Shown: positions 7,177 to 15,841 of the stretch, piece after piece
Layout: the number at the start of each line of letters is the position of its first letter
Numbering within the stretch: position 1 is the first letter of the stretch
NCBI RefSeq assembly: GCF_003194625.1
Contig: NZ_QHKX01000003.1
Span: forward strand, 1 to 64,000
Reading direction: 5' to 3'
Length of the DNA: 64,000 nt
Origin: Nocardioides solisilvae
GTDB taxonomy: Bacteria; Actinomycetota; Actinomycetes; Propionibacteriales; Nocardioidaceae
Notes under the pieces: model-generated
What the model saw: the letters and a program-made list of their open reading frames with translations, nothing else
Told to the model about the DNA's origin: nothing
Databases searched by the model: none
Program-made: the position numbers and the translations under genes

Positions 7177-8298
7177 ATGCGAGTCGCCATCGTCACCGAG
7201 TCCTTCTTCCCCCAGGTCAACGGCGTCACGAACACCGTGCGCCACACCGTGGACCGGCTCCTCGAGCGCGGGCACGAGGTCCTCGTCGTCGCTCCGGCTC
7301 CCGGACTGGCCCGCTACCGCTCGGTGGAGGTCGTGCGGGTCCGCTCCGTGGCGCTCCCGGGCTACCGCACCTTCCCGGTCGGCCTCCCGGACCCCGCGGT
7401 GGAGCGCGCGCTGACCCGCTTCCGCCCCGACCTGGTGCACCTCGCCTCCCCCATCGCGCTCGGGGCGGTCGGGCTGCGGGCCGCCGAGCGGCTCGGGGTG
7501 CCCACGCTGGCCGTCTACCAGACCGACGTCGCCGGCTTCTCGCGCCGCTACGGGCTGCGGGCCGAGGCGGCGATCGAGCGCTGGGTGGGTCGGCTGCACC
7601 GGCGGGCGGACCGCACGCTCGTGCCCTCCTCGGCCTCCCGCACCCAGCTCGAGCGGCTCGGCGTGCCGGACCTGCACCTGTGGCGGCGCGGCGTCTCCCT
7701 CGACCTCTTCGGCCCGGAGCAGCGCGACGCCGAGCTGCACGAACGCTGGACCTCCCACGGCCGCGGCCCGGTCGTCGTCGGCTACGTGGGCCGGCTGGCC
7801 GCCGAGAAGCAGGTGGGTCGGCTGGCCGAGCTGGCCGACCTACCTGGCACCCGGATGCTGGTGGTGGGTGACGGGCCGGCGAAGGAGTCGCTGCGCCGCC
7901 GGCTGCCGCAGGCGCGGTTCACCGGGATGCTGTCGGGCACCGGCCTGGCGAAGGCCTTCGCCTCCCTCGACGTCTTCGTCCACACCGGCGAGGCCGAGAC
8001 GTTCTGCCAGACCGTCCAGGAGGCCCAGGCGAGCGGGGTCCCTGTGGTCGCCCCGGCGGCGGGAGGCCCCCTCGACCTCGTCGACCACGGTCGCACCGGG
8101 CTGCTCCACGACCCTCGCGACCCCGCGTCGCTGCGCCGCACGGTCGAGACCCTGGTCCGCGACCCCGAGCTGAGGGCGGAGCTGGCGTCGGCCGCCCTGG
8201 CCGACGTGCGGCGACGCAGCTGGGCCAGCGTGGTCGACGAGCTCGTCGACCGCCACTACGCGACCCTGCTGGGCACGGCCCTGCCGGTCGCCGCCTGA
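7177..8298 (+). CDS. mgtA: GT4 glycosyltransferase, MgtA-like GDP-mannose-dependent mannosyltransferase
   Basis: This 373-residue GT-B enzyme starts MRVAIVTESFFPQVNGVTNTV, very close to mycobacterial and corynebacterial MgtA, which adds mannose to a glycolipid anchor in lipomannan-type synthesis. The donor-binding half carries GYVGRLAAEKQV and the E-x7-E motif within GEAETFCQTVQEAQASG. The ATG has GAGGAGCG upstream. The next glycosyltransferase gene starts one base after its stop, so the two form an operon. A frameshifted mptB, the polyprenol-phosphomannose enzyme of the same pathway, lies convergent just beyond. The exact acceptor cannot be read from sequence. Confidence 0.85.
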   Translation: MRVAIVTESFFPQVNGVTNTVRHTVDRLLERGHEVLVVAPAPGLARYRSVEVVRVRSVALPGYRTFPVGLPDPAVERALTRFRPDLVHLASPIALGAVGLRAAERLGVPTLAVYQTDVAGFSRRYGLRAEAAIERWVGRLHRRADRTLVPSSASRTQLERLGVPDLHLWRRGVSLDLFGPEQRDAELHERWTSHGRGPVVVGYVGRLAAEKQVGRLAELADLPGTRMLVVGDGPAKESLRRRLPQARFTGMLSGTGLAKAFASLDVFVHTGEAETFCQTVQEAQASGVPVVAPAAGGPLDLVDHGRTGLLHDPRDPASLRRTVETLVRDPELRAELASAALADVRRRSWASVVDELVDRHYATLLGTALPVAA

Positions 8299-8299
8299 G

Positions 8300-9427
8300 G
8301 TGAGGATCGCCCAGCTCGCCAACTTCGTCGGTCCCTCCTCGGGAGGGATGAAGACGGCGCTCCGCGCGCTCGGGACGGGCTACGTCCGCTCGGGCGCCGC
8401 CCGGCTGCTGGTCGTCCCCGGCCACCGCGACCGGCGGTACGAGACCGAGGCCGGCACCGTCGTCCAGCTGCGGGGACCCCGGGTGGGCGGTGGCTACCGG
8501 GTCATCGTCGAGCCCCGGCGGGTGGTGGAGGTGCTGCAGGAGTTCGCGCCCACCTCCCTGGAGGTCTCCGACAAGTCCACGATGCTGCCCGTCGCCGCGT
8601 GGGCCCGCCAGCACGGAGTCCCCGCCCTGCTGCTCTCGCACGAGCGGCTCGACGCCATGCTCGGGCTCCGCACCGGGTGGCCCTTCTCCTTCGGCGCCTC
8701 CACCGCGACGCTCAACCGAGCCCTGGTACGACGCTTCGACGGCGTCGTGGTCACCTCGCGCTTCGCCGCGGCCGAGTTCGACGCTCCCGCGCGCGCTGCC
8801 GGCACCCCCGTGCACCGGGTCCCGCTGGGCGTCGACCTCGACACGTTCCGGCCGCCGGCCACGCCCGGGGGCGAAGGCCCCGGGGAACCCGTCCGGCTCG
8901 TCCACGCCGGACGGCTGAGCCGCGAGAAGTCCCCCGACCTCGCCGTCGCCACCGCCCTCGCGCTGCACCGGCGCGGCGTCCCCGTGCTCCTCGACGTCTA
9001 CGGCGACGGCCCCTGGCGCCGCCGGTTGGAGGCGATGGCGGCGGGCGCACCCGTCACCTTCCACGGTCACCTGGCCGGCCGTGGTGCGCTCAGCCGGGCG
9101 CTGGCCGCCGCCGACGTGGCGCTGTCGGTCTGCCCGGGCGAGACCTTCGGGCTGGCCGTGCTGGAGGCGCTCGCCTCCGGCACCCCGGTGGTGACCGCCG
9201 CGGAGGGCGGGGCCCGCGAGCTCGTCGACGGGGCCTCAGGCGCCTGGGCACCCGCGGACCCGGTGCTCCTCGGCGACGCCGTGCTGCGGGTCCTGGACCG
9301 TCCGGTCGCCGCGCGGCGGCGGGCCGCGCGACGACGCGCCGAGCAGTTCAGCTGGTCCCGGAGCGTGCTCTCGATGCTCGACCTGCACGCGGGGCTGGCC
9401 GGGGTCGCACCCTCGCGGACCGCCTGA
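8300..9427 (+). CDS. GT4 family glycosyltransferase, second gene of the pair
   Basis: This 375-residue GT-B transferase has an N-terminal half MRIAQLANFVGPSSGGMKTAL with a glycine-rich acceptor loop. The C-terminal half has the HAGRLSREKSPDLA sugar-nucleotide segment (about residues 197-210) and the E-x7-E motif in CPGETFGLAVLEALASGTPVV. The GTG start lies one base after the mgtA stop, so translation is probably coupled. Mannose or glucose transfer to a lipid is likely from context, but donor and acceptor are inferred. Its last 80 bases overlap the 3' end of the opposing mptB frame. Confidence 0.87.
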   Translation: MRIAQLANFVGPSSGGMKTALRALGTGYVRSGAARLLVVPGHRDRRYETEAGTVVQLRGPRVGGGYRVIVEPRRVVEVLQEFAPTSLEVSDKSTMLPVAAWARQHGVPALLLSHERLDAMLGLRTGWPFSFGASTATLNRALVRRFDGVVVTSRFAAAEFDAPARAAGTPVHRVPLGVDLDTFRPPATPGGEGPGEPVRLVHAGRLSREKSPDLAVATALALHRRGVPVLLDVYGDGPWRRRLEAMAAGAPVTFHGHLAGRGALSRALAAADVALSVCPGETFGLAVLEALASGTPVVTAAEGGARELVDGASGAWAPADPVLLGDAVLRVLDRPVAARRRAARRRAEQFSWSRSVLSMLDLHAGLAGVAPSRTA

Positions 9428-10909
9428 CGCGGTCGTCGTCCCGCCGGACCTGGAGGACCTGCAGCACCGACCCCACGGCCACGAGCGCGACCGCGACCGC
9501 GATCACCGAGCCGGCCCCCGCCAACGAGGAGTCCAAGGGCGCCACCAGTCCCCCGAGCCACCCCACGTGCAACAGGGCGGAGTCGCCGCGCCGGCCGAGG
9601 GCGGTGGCGGCGAGCAGCGGGAGGAACCAGAGCACGTACCAGTGGTGGACCACCGGCGAGAGCACCACCAGCCACAGCACCGCCCAGGCCACCGCGCGGG
9701 TCGCCTCGGCCGGGACACCGCGCGGGGTGCGCAGGGCCAGCCATCCGGGCTCGCCCAGGGCCGCCACCGTCGCCGCCGCACGCACCACCGGTACCAGGTC
9801 GAGGTCGTCCCCCGGCAGGACCAGACCACCCAGGAGGTTGCCGAGCCGGCCGAGCTGGGTGGGCAGGGAGAGCGGCGTCCGGACCGTGCCGGGCACCCCG
9901 AGGGCGTGCAGCCAGCCCACCCCGAGACCGGCCAGCGCCCCCAGCCCGACGAGCGTGCCGACGGCCACGGCCGCGACCCCGGCGAGCCGGCGGAGCAGGG
10001 CGGTGGTCGTCGCGTGGCGCCGCACGGTCGCCAGGGCCACGCCGAGTCCCACCAGCGCGGCGGGGAGCTTGACCGCGGCCGCGACGCCGACGAGCACCGC
10101 TCCCAGCACCCAGCTCCGCCGCTCCACCGCGACCACGAGGGCGACGCACGCCACGGCGACCATGAGGACGTCGTTGTGCAGCCCGCGACACCGTGGGCCA
10201 GCATCAAGGGACTCGGCAGCACCAGCGCGGAGACGAGCGCGGGGTCCCGGTCCGCCCAGCGCGCCATCCGGGGGACCGCCCACGCGAGGAGCAGGACGCC
10301 CAGCAGGGCGAGCAGTCGGTGGCCGACGACCAGCGCCCACGGCTCGTGGGTCCACCCCGCCACCCACGACCCCCACACCAGGGGCACGGGCCCGTAAGGG
10401 GTGAGGGTGGTCATCCAGCGGGGGTCGACCGCCTCGACGACCGGCCCGTCGAGGATCGAGGGGGTCCACACGTAGGGCGAGACGCCGAGCCGGGTCATCA
10501 CCCCCTGGGCGGCGTAGCTCCACCCGTCCCGGGAGAACATGGGCGGGGCCAGCAGGAGCGGCAGCGTCCACAGCACCGTGGCTTGGCGCACGGCAAGCAG
10601 GCGCACGCCCGGGTCCGGCCCCCGGTCGCGACAGGTCCGCACCAGCGCCAGCCAGGCGGTCGAGGCCAGCGCCAGGCCCAGGACCGCGACGGCGACGCCG
10701 AGCATCCGGCCCGCCGTCGTCCCTCGGAGCACCTCGAGCGGACCCGACGTCGCCACCCAGCTCGACCCGGGCACCACCGAGACGACCAGTCCGGCGACCG
10801 CGACCAGCGCGTAGCCGAGCACGCCGCGGGCCAGGTGTCCTCGCGCCCCGGGCGTCCTGCCCGCGGTCCCCCCGGTCCCACCGGTCCCACCGATCCACCG
10901 TGCGCTCAC
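9348..10909 (-). pseudogene. mptB: mptB, polyprenol-phosphomannose alpha-1,6-mannosyltransferase, split by a one-base frameshift
   Basis: The first half, from the GTG at 10909, reads as a multi-helix GT-C membrane protein with FSRDGWSYAAQG and ending LMLAHGVAG. The expected continuation, LHNDVLMVAVACVALVVAV and further helices, lies in another frame that runs to 9348. The break is at about 10181-10184, where one C seems missing from GCGGGCTGCAC. The joined product would be about 520 residues, right for MptB. Both halves keep normal codon use, so the loss is recent or a sequencing error. TACGGT 6 bases before the GTG suggests a leaderless start. Confidence 0.8.
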
Positions 10910-10915
10910 CCGCCG

Positions 10916-10959
10916 ACCGTAGGACCCGGGCCGGGGCACCGGGTGAGCGCACGGTGAAC
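10916..10959 (-). promoter_or_regulatory. mptB promoter with PHO-box-like direct repeat
   Basis: On the minus strand GTTCACC (10959-10953) and GCTCACC (10948-10942) sit exactly 11 bases apart, matching the Streptomyces PhoP direct-repeat unit. They cover about -33 to -50 relative to a leaderless start at 10909, with -10 TACGGT at 10921-10916. The placement is right for an activator. Confidence 0.4.
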
Positions 10960-11107
10960 GCTCGACCACCGGCGGACCAAGCCCCGGGTCCGTCGGCCGC
11001 CCGTGGCCCGACGGGCCCCGGCGCGACACCGGGCGGCCACCGGCCCGTCACGTGCCAGTCGCGGGCCCGTCACGGCCCGGTCACGGGGAGCGGCTGAGGT
11101 GGTGACC

Positions 11108-11995
11108 ATGCCTCCCGGACCAGACCAGGGGCCCTCCCGACTGCGCCGTGCGGGCGTGCCCCTCGGCTGCGCCCTCGCGCTGCTCGGCGGGACGGCGGTG
11201 ACCTTCCGCGAGCTGCTGCGCGCCCAGGCGCGGTCGGCCCGCACCGTGATCGGCAAGCCCCTCGGCGAGGAGGCGCCGCGCTCGGACGGCGTCTACAAGA
11301 GGAAGTACGGCGACCCCGTCGACCTGCTCCTGCTCGGCGACTCGATCGCCGCCGGCCTGGGTGCGGAGGACCCGCAGCACACGCTGGGCGGGCAGCTGGC
11401 GCGCCGACTCGCCCGGCGCACCCGACGCACGGTGCGCCTCCACACGGCGGCGCGCGTCGGCGCCGAGACCTCGATGCTGCGTGCCCAGCTGGCGGACCTG
11501 CCCCCGGGCTACCGCCCCGACGTGGCCGTCGTGGTGGTCGGCGGCAACGACGTGACCCACCGGGTCCGGGTGGCGACGTCGCGGGCACAGCTCGGCGAGG
11601 CGATCGAGGCACTGCACGGCCTCGGCGCCGGGGTCGTGGTCGGGACCTGCCCCGACCTCGGCACCCTGCGGGCGGTGCCCCAACCGCTGCGGAGCCTGGG
11701 CAGCCTCGCCTCCCGACAGCTGGCCCACGCGCAGCGCGAGGTGGCGCTCTCCTCGGGTGCCTGGGCGGTCTCGCTGTCCGACGTGGTCGGTCCGTTCTTC
11801 CTCGCCCAGCCGGACGCGATGTTCGCGATCGACCGTTTCCACCCCTCCGAGGCCGGCTACCGGAGGACCGCCAAGGCCCTCCTGCCGAGCGTGGTCGCCG
11901 CGCTAGGCCACCACGGGCCGCTCCCGTTCGGCCACCACGTGCCGACCCGCCTGCACGTGGTGGAGGACGAGCGCCGCACGGGGTCGGGCACCTGA
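11108..11995 (+). CDS. SGNH/GDSL hydrolase
   Basis: This is a 295-residue esterase/lipase-type hydrolase. An N-terminal hydrophobic stretch, AGVPLGCALALLGGTAVTF, suggests export or membrane anchoring. The SGNH blocks are clear: LLGDSIAAGLG with the nucleophilic Ser (about residue 80), GGND (about 142) and DRFHPS (about 248), which supplies the Asp and His. I preferred the ATG at 11108 over a GTG two codons earlier because GAGGTGGT lies upstream. It converges with the small SOS-box gene. The substrate is unknown; acyl groups on envelope glycolipids are a reasonable guess given the glycosyltransferases nearby. Confidence 0.88.
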   Translation: MPPGPDQGPSRLRRAGVPLGCALALLGGTAVTFRELLRAQARSARTVIGKPLGEEAPRSDGVYKRKYGDPVDLLLLGDSIAAGLGAEDPQHTLGGQLARRLARRTRRTVRLHTAARVGAETSMLRAQLADLPPGYRPDVAVVVVGGNDVTHRVRVATSRAQLGEAIEALHGLGAGVVVGTCPDLGTLRAVPQPLRSLGSLASRQLAHAQREVALSSGAWAVSLSDVVGPFFLAQPDAMFAIDRFHPSEAGYRRTAKALLPSVVAALGHHGPLPFGHHVPTRLHVVEDERRTGSGT

Positions 11996-12001
11996 GCCAG
12001 G

Positions 12002-12337
12002 TCACGGCGGCGCCAGCAGCTCGGCCGGCACCCACTCCTCCACCAGCGACCAGCGGCCGGGCCGCAGCTCCGCGGCGTACACCACCCTGCCCTCCCAGCG
12101 GCCACGCTCGACCTGTCGCCACTCGAGCAGCAGGCCGGGGCGCGCCTGTGGCCCGTCGATCGGGACGGTCACCCAGCAGTGACGGGCCGGGGACTGCGGC
12201 GCGGAGGGGTGGGCCGACGTGTCCGTCCCGGCCACGGCGGCGGGAGCCGAAGCGAGCTCGGGGGTCGGGCCGCTCCCGGCCCGCACCCGGTCGCGCAGCG
12301 GGATGCCGCTGCCCGTCCCGTACCCGCCGCGCGCCAT
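12002..12337 (-). CDS. Small protein of unknown function, probable SOS gene
   Basis: This 111-residue soluble protein has a basic, Gly-rich N-terminus and an Ala/Pro-rich middle. The C-terminal half, containing RHCWVTVP, GLLLEWRQ, WEGRVVYAAEL and LVEEWVPAELL, looks like a compact beta-rich domain with conserved aromatics. I do not recognise a named family. Its start is 8 bases downstream of a LexA-type operator (12346-12361), and TTCTAAT within that region could be the -10 of a leaderless promoter. It is monocistronic or first in its unit, convergent with the SGNH hydrolase. The operator points to DNA damage control; the protein alone does not say what it does. Confidence 0.7.
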   Translation of the reverse strand: MARGGYGTGSGIPLRDRVRAGSGPTPELASAPAAVAGTDTSAHPSAPQSPARHCWVTVPIDGPQARPGLLLEWRQVERGRWEGRVVYAAELRPGRWSLVEEWVPAELLAPP

Positions 12338-12345
12338 GGAGCCAT

Positions 12346-12361
12346 TAGAACATGTGTTCGA
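12346..12361 (-). promoter_or_regulatory. LexA (SOS) box
   Basis: TAGAAC-ATGT-GTTCGA matches the actinobacterial SOS consensus TCGAAC-N4-GTTCGA at 11 of 12 specified bases. It sits 8 bases upstream of the ATG at 12337, over the expected core promoter, so bound LexA would block transcription. Confidence 0.75.
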
Positions 12362-12382
12362 ACCGGTCGCTCCCGGCTCCCC

Positions 12383-13090
12383 TCACTCGTCGCCGCGGAG
12401 CGTGAAGGAGCGCAGCCGGTCGCCGGCCAGCCACACCGCCCCCGTCGCGAGGACCGCGGCCGCCCCGAGGGCGTACCCCAGCCCGACGCCGGGGTCGTAG
12501 AGGGCCTCGTCCAGCGCATGGGCCACGTCCCGCCCCCAGGTTCCCAGCGAGACCCACCGGACGCCCGTGAAGAGGTTGCCGAGCAGGCCCTCCCAGAGCA
12601 GGACGACCAGCAGTCCGACGACCACCGCGTGCCGGGTGAGCGCCGCCAGGGCCATGAAGAGGCCCGTGTACGCCGTCGCCGCCACCGCGCCGCCCACCCC
12701 CCAGGCAAGCGCCTGCTCCGGGTCGGAGGCATCCATGACGAAGGAGCACAGGGTCAGCGGGAGCGCCCCGAGCACCAGCGCGGCGGTCCACGCGACCACG
12801 AACTTGCTGAACGCCACGACGTGCCGGTTCACCGGCTTCGCCAGGAGGTGGACGATCGAGCCGTCGTCCACCTCAGGGCCGAGGACGGCCGACGCCGCCA
12901 GCAGGGCGACCAGCGGCAGGGCGAGGGTGTAGCCGAGGTTGAGCACCGCCTCCTGCCCGACGCCCTCGCTGGTCAGCAGCCGCATCATCACCGACAGCAG
13001 GACCAGCACCACGGGCACCGCGAGCAGCACGAGTCCACGCCGGCGGCCGAGCAGCGCGTGGGAGGCCAGGCGGACGAGCGTGGGGTTCAC
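12383..13090 (-). CDS. ABC-2 type transporter permease
   Basis: This is a 235-residue membrane protein with six hydrophobic segments, of the ABC-2 / NosY-like class. The cytoplasmic segment GPEVDDGSIVHLLAKPVNR at about residues 70-88 is typical of export permeases that pair with a separate ATPase. Its GTG start overlaps the stop of the ATPase upstream (GTGA), so it is the partner of that gene and last in a five-gene operon. The cargo is unknown. The ATG of the SOS-box gene lies 45 bases beyond its stop. Confidence 0.88.
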   Translation of the reverse strand: MNPTLVRLASHALLGRRRGLVLLAVPVVLVLLSVMMRLLTSEGVGQEAVLNLGYTLALPLVALLAASAVLGPEVDDGSIVHLLAKPVNRHVVAFSKFVVAWTAALVLGALPLTLCSFVMDASDPEQALAWGVGGAVAATAYTGLFMALAALTRHAVVVGLLVVLLWEGLLGNLFTGVRWVSLGTWGRDVAHALDEALYDPGVGLGYALGAAAVLATGAVWLAGDRLRSFTLRGDE

Positions 13091-14007
13091 GGGCGGCCTC
13101 CGACGAGGTAGGCGAAGACGCTCTCGAGCGAGTCGTCGGTCGGCACCAGCTCGCGGATCCGCACCTCGTGCTCGCGGGCGAGCCGGGGCAGCCGCACGGC
13201 GAAGGTGCCGAAGTCGGCGACCGAGACGTCCAGGCCGCCGCGGGCCCGCAGGGCGACCCCGACCACGGACTCCTCCGCGACCAGCGCGGCGGCGAGCCGG
13301 CGGTCGGCGTCGCTCACCACGACGTACTGGACGGGACGGTCGGTCATGAGCCGCCGGATCTGGCCGAAGTCCCCCGACGCGGCGTGCCGGCCGGAGACCA
13401 CGACCTCGATCTGGCGGGCCACCTGCTCCACCTCCTCGAGGATGTGGGAGCTGAAGAGCACGGTCCGCCCCTCGGCCCCCATCCGGCGCAGCAGGTCCAT
13501 GAGGTGCATCCGCTGGCGCGGGTCCACCCCGTTGAACGGCTCGTCCAGGAGCAGGACGGCGGGGTCGTGCACCAGGGCCGAGGCGAGCTTGACCCGCTGC
13601 CGCATCCCCTTGGAGTAGGTGTCGATGCGCCTGGCCGCCGGCTCCGTCATCTCCACCACCTCGAGCGCGCGCTCGGCGGCCGCACCGGGGTCGGCGAGGC
13701 CGTGGAGCTCGGCGCTGGCCCGGACCAGCTGTCGCCCCGTCAGGTAGCCGAAGCCCAGCTCCCGCTCGGGCACCAGCCCCAGGGTCCGGTAGACGTCGGT
13801 GTTGCGCCACAGCGGCGCGCCGTCGAGGGTCGCCGTGCCCGCCGACGGGGAGAGGAAGCCGGACATGAGGGCGATCAGCGTCGTCTTCCCGGCTCCGTTG
13901 GGCCCCAGCAGCCCGGTGATCCCCGGGCCGATCGACATGCTGACGCCGTTGACGGCCACGACGTTGCCGAACCACCGGGAGACGCCGTCGAGGACCAGGG
14001 TGCTCAT
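13087..14007 (-). CDS. ABC transporter ATP-binding protein (partner of the 12383 permease)
   Basis: This 306-residue ATPase has Walker A GPNGAGKTT at 35-43, a Q-loop region near TLGLVPERE, signature YSKGMRQRVKLASAL, Walker B VLLLDEPFNGVDP and switch His in SSHILEEVE. The C-terminal extension of about 90 residues is typical of ABC-2 export ATPases. Its ATG overlaps the stop of the upstream permease (ATGA) and its stop overlaps the downstream permease, so it is tightly coupled. Together with 12383-13090 it forms one of the two exporters in the operon. Confidence 0.93.
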   Translation of the reverse strand: MSTLVLDGVSRWFGNVVAVNGVSMSIGPGITGLLGPNGAGKTTLIALMSGFLSPSAGTATLDGAPLWRNTDVYRTLGLVPERELGFGYLTGRQLVRASAELHGLADPGAAAERALEVVEMTEPAARRIDTYSKGMRQRVKLASALVHDPAVLLLDEPFNGVDPRQRMHLMDLLRRMGAEGRTVLFSSHILEEVEQVARQIEVVVSGRHAASGDFGQIRRLMTDRPVQYVVVSDADRRLAAALVAEESVVGVALRARGGLDVSVADFGTFAVRLPRLAREHEVRIRELVPTDDSLESVFAYLVGGRP

Positions 14008-14891
14008 CGGCCCGCCACCCTGCGGTACCGCACGACGAGACCGGCCAGGCAGGCGGCGGAGAGACCGACGAGGACCAGCACGTAGGCGACCTCCATGCCC
14101 ACGCCGCTCGGCGGGGTGACCCCGCCGCCCTCCACCCAGGCGTCGAGGAGCCCGCGGTAGAGCGAGTAGGGCGTGAACAGCCCGGCGACCTCACCGACGC
14201 CGTCGGCACCCTCGAAGGAGGCCACGCTTTGGACGGCGCTCACGAGGCCGTTGCCGACCAGCAGGACGGCGATCGTGCCGACCACGGCGAAGCCGCGCCG
14301 CGTGGAGCAGGCCGCGATCAGCCCGGCCACGCCCGTGAGGGAGAGCGCCAGCAGCAGGGCGAGGACGACCGCGAGGGCGGCGTCCTTGGTCTGCTCCACG
14401 ACGTCGAGCTCCCCGAGCAGGGCCACGACGTAGAGGATCAGCACCGGGGAGAGCAGGAAGACCAGGGTGGCCAGGAGCAGCGACCCGGCCCGGGCCAGGG
14501 CGTAGGTCCCGGCCCGCAGCGGCCGGGCCAGGTAGAGCGTGATGCTGCCGTGGCGCAGGTCCCGGGAGAAGAGGACGGGCGCCTGCGCGGCGACGAAGAT
14601 GCCGAGCAGCACCTGCGTCGTGGAGGCGTAGCGCGCGTAGCCGATCGGCAGCTCCTCGAGCCCCACGAAGACCAGGATCCCCGCGACGACCACCGCCGGG
14701 AGCAGGTTGAAGGCCAGCAGCACGAACGGCAGCACCTTGGACTTGCCGGAACGGCCCAGGCCGAAGGCGTTGCGCAGCCCGGTGACCACCAGGGCCCGGG
14801 CGATCGCGCCCTCGCCCAGCCGGGGGCCCTGGTAGGGGCGGTAGCCGAGGTCGTGGATGACGCCGCGCGACGGCGTCCCCGAGGCGGTCAC
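14004..14891 (-). CDS. ABC transporter permease (partner of the 14888 ATPase)
   Basis: This 295-residue membrane protein begins with a soluble segment (GVIHDLGYRPYQGPRLGE) found in a group of actinobacterial ABC-2 permeases, followed by about six membrane helices. Cytoplasmic LFSRDLRHGSITLYLARPLR corresponds to the ATPase-coupling region. GTG at 14891 overlaps the stop of the preceding ATPase and its own stop overlaps the next ATPase start, so all junctions are 4-base overlaps. The cargo is unknown. Confidence 0.9.
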   Translation of the reverse strand: MTASGTPSRGVIHDLGYRPYQGPRLGEGAIARALVVTGLRNAFGLGRSGKSKVLPFVLLAFNLLPAVVVAGILVFVGLEELPIGYARYASTTQVLLGIFVAAQAPVLFSRDLRHGSITLYLARPLRAGTYALARAGSLLLATLVFLLSPVLILYVVALLGELDVVEQTKDAALAVVLALLLALSLTGVAGLIAACSTRRGFAVVGTIAVLLVGNGLVSAVQSVASFEGADGVGEVAGLFTPYSLYRGLLDAWVEGGGVTPPSGVGMEVAYVLVLVGLSAACLAGLVVRYRRVAGR

Positions 14892-15841
14892 GACGCGGCC
14901 CCCCTGGTCCCGAAGACGTCCTCGATGCGGTGGTGGTCGGCCTGCACCCGGACCAGCCCCACCCCGAGGTCGCAGGCGACGTCGCGGACGAGGTCGTGCA
15001 GGTCGGGGCGGCCGTGGGCGGCGTCGATGGCGAGCAGCTGGCGTCGCGGGCGCACCACCAGGCCGTGGGAGGCCAGGGCCTCCCCCATGCGGCGCTGGGC
15101 GTCCTCGCCGAGCACCTCCACGAGCAGGGCGCCGGTGGCGTCCAGGAAGTCGTCGGTCCGCGAGGCGCGCAGCAGCCGTCCGCCGTCCAGCACCACGACG
15201 TGGTCGCTGACCCGCTCGAGCTCGCCGAGCAGGTGGGAGGTGACCAGCACGGCGATGCCGAAGTCCCGGCCGATCCGCTCCACCAGGCCGAGCATCTCGT
15301 CCCGGGCCGCGGGGTCCAGACCGTTGGTCGGCTCGTCCAGCAGGACGAGGCGGGGGTCGTGCACCAGAGCCTGGGCCAGCTTGGCCTTCTGCTTCATGCC
15401 GGTGGAGTAGGTGCCCATCGGGCGGTAGCGCTCCTCGGCCAGCCCGACGTGGCGGAGCACCTCGGCGGCCCGCTCGCGGGCCGAGACCCGCGGGAGCCCC
15501 GACATCATCGCCAGGTGGACCACGAAATCGCTGGCGCTCACGTCGGGCGGGAGGCAGTCGTGCTCGGGAAGGTAGCCGACGGCGGCGCGGACCTCGCGCC
15601 CCGCGGTGACCACGTCGTGCCCCAGCACCTCGGCGCGCCCCGCGGTGGGCGCGACCAGGCCGAGCAGCAGCTTGATCAGCGTCGACTTGCCGGCGCCGTT
15701 GGCTCCGACGAGGCCGGTGACCCCCGTGCCGATCTCCACGCTCAGCTGCTCCAGCGCCCGGACGGCACCGTAGTGCTTGGTCAGGCCCTCGGTCCGGACC
15801 ACCGCGGTCGTCGGGCCGGCCGCGGGTGCTGCCGCGGTCAC
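14888..15841 (-). CDS. ABC transporter ATP-binding protein (first exporter of the operon)
   Basis: This 317-residue ATPase has Walker A GANGAGKS at 46-53, signature [15 protein letters not shown], Walker [13 protein letters not shown] and switch His in TSHLLGELE. The stretch [11 protein letters not shown] in the Q-loop region and a long C-terminal domain match ABC-2 exporters. The GTG at 15841 overlaps the stop of the upstream gene (GTGA). It is more similar in layout than in sequence to the second ATPase of the operon, which suggests an old duplication of ATPase-permease pairs. Confidence 0.92.
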   Translation of the reverse strand: MTAAAPAAGPTTAVVRTEGLTKHYGAVRALEQLSVEIGTGVTGLVGANGAGKSTLIKLLLGLVAPTAGRAEVLGHDVVTAGREVRAAVGYLPEHDCLPPDVSASDFVVHLAMMSGLPRVSARERAAEVLRHVGLAEERYRPMGTYSTGMKQKAKLAQALVHDPRLVLLDEPTNGLDPAARDEMLGLVERIGRDFGIAVLVTSHLLGELERVSDHVVVLDGGRLLRASRTDDFLDATGALLVEVLGEDAQRRMGEALASHGLVVRPRRQLLAIDAAHGRPDLHDLVRDVACDLGVGLVRVQADHHRIEDVFGTRGAAS

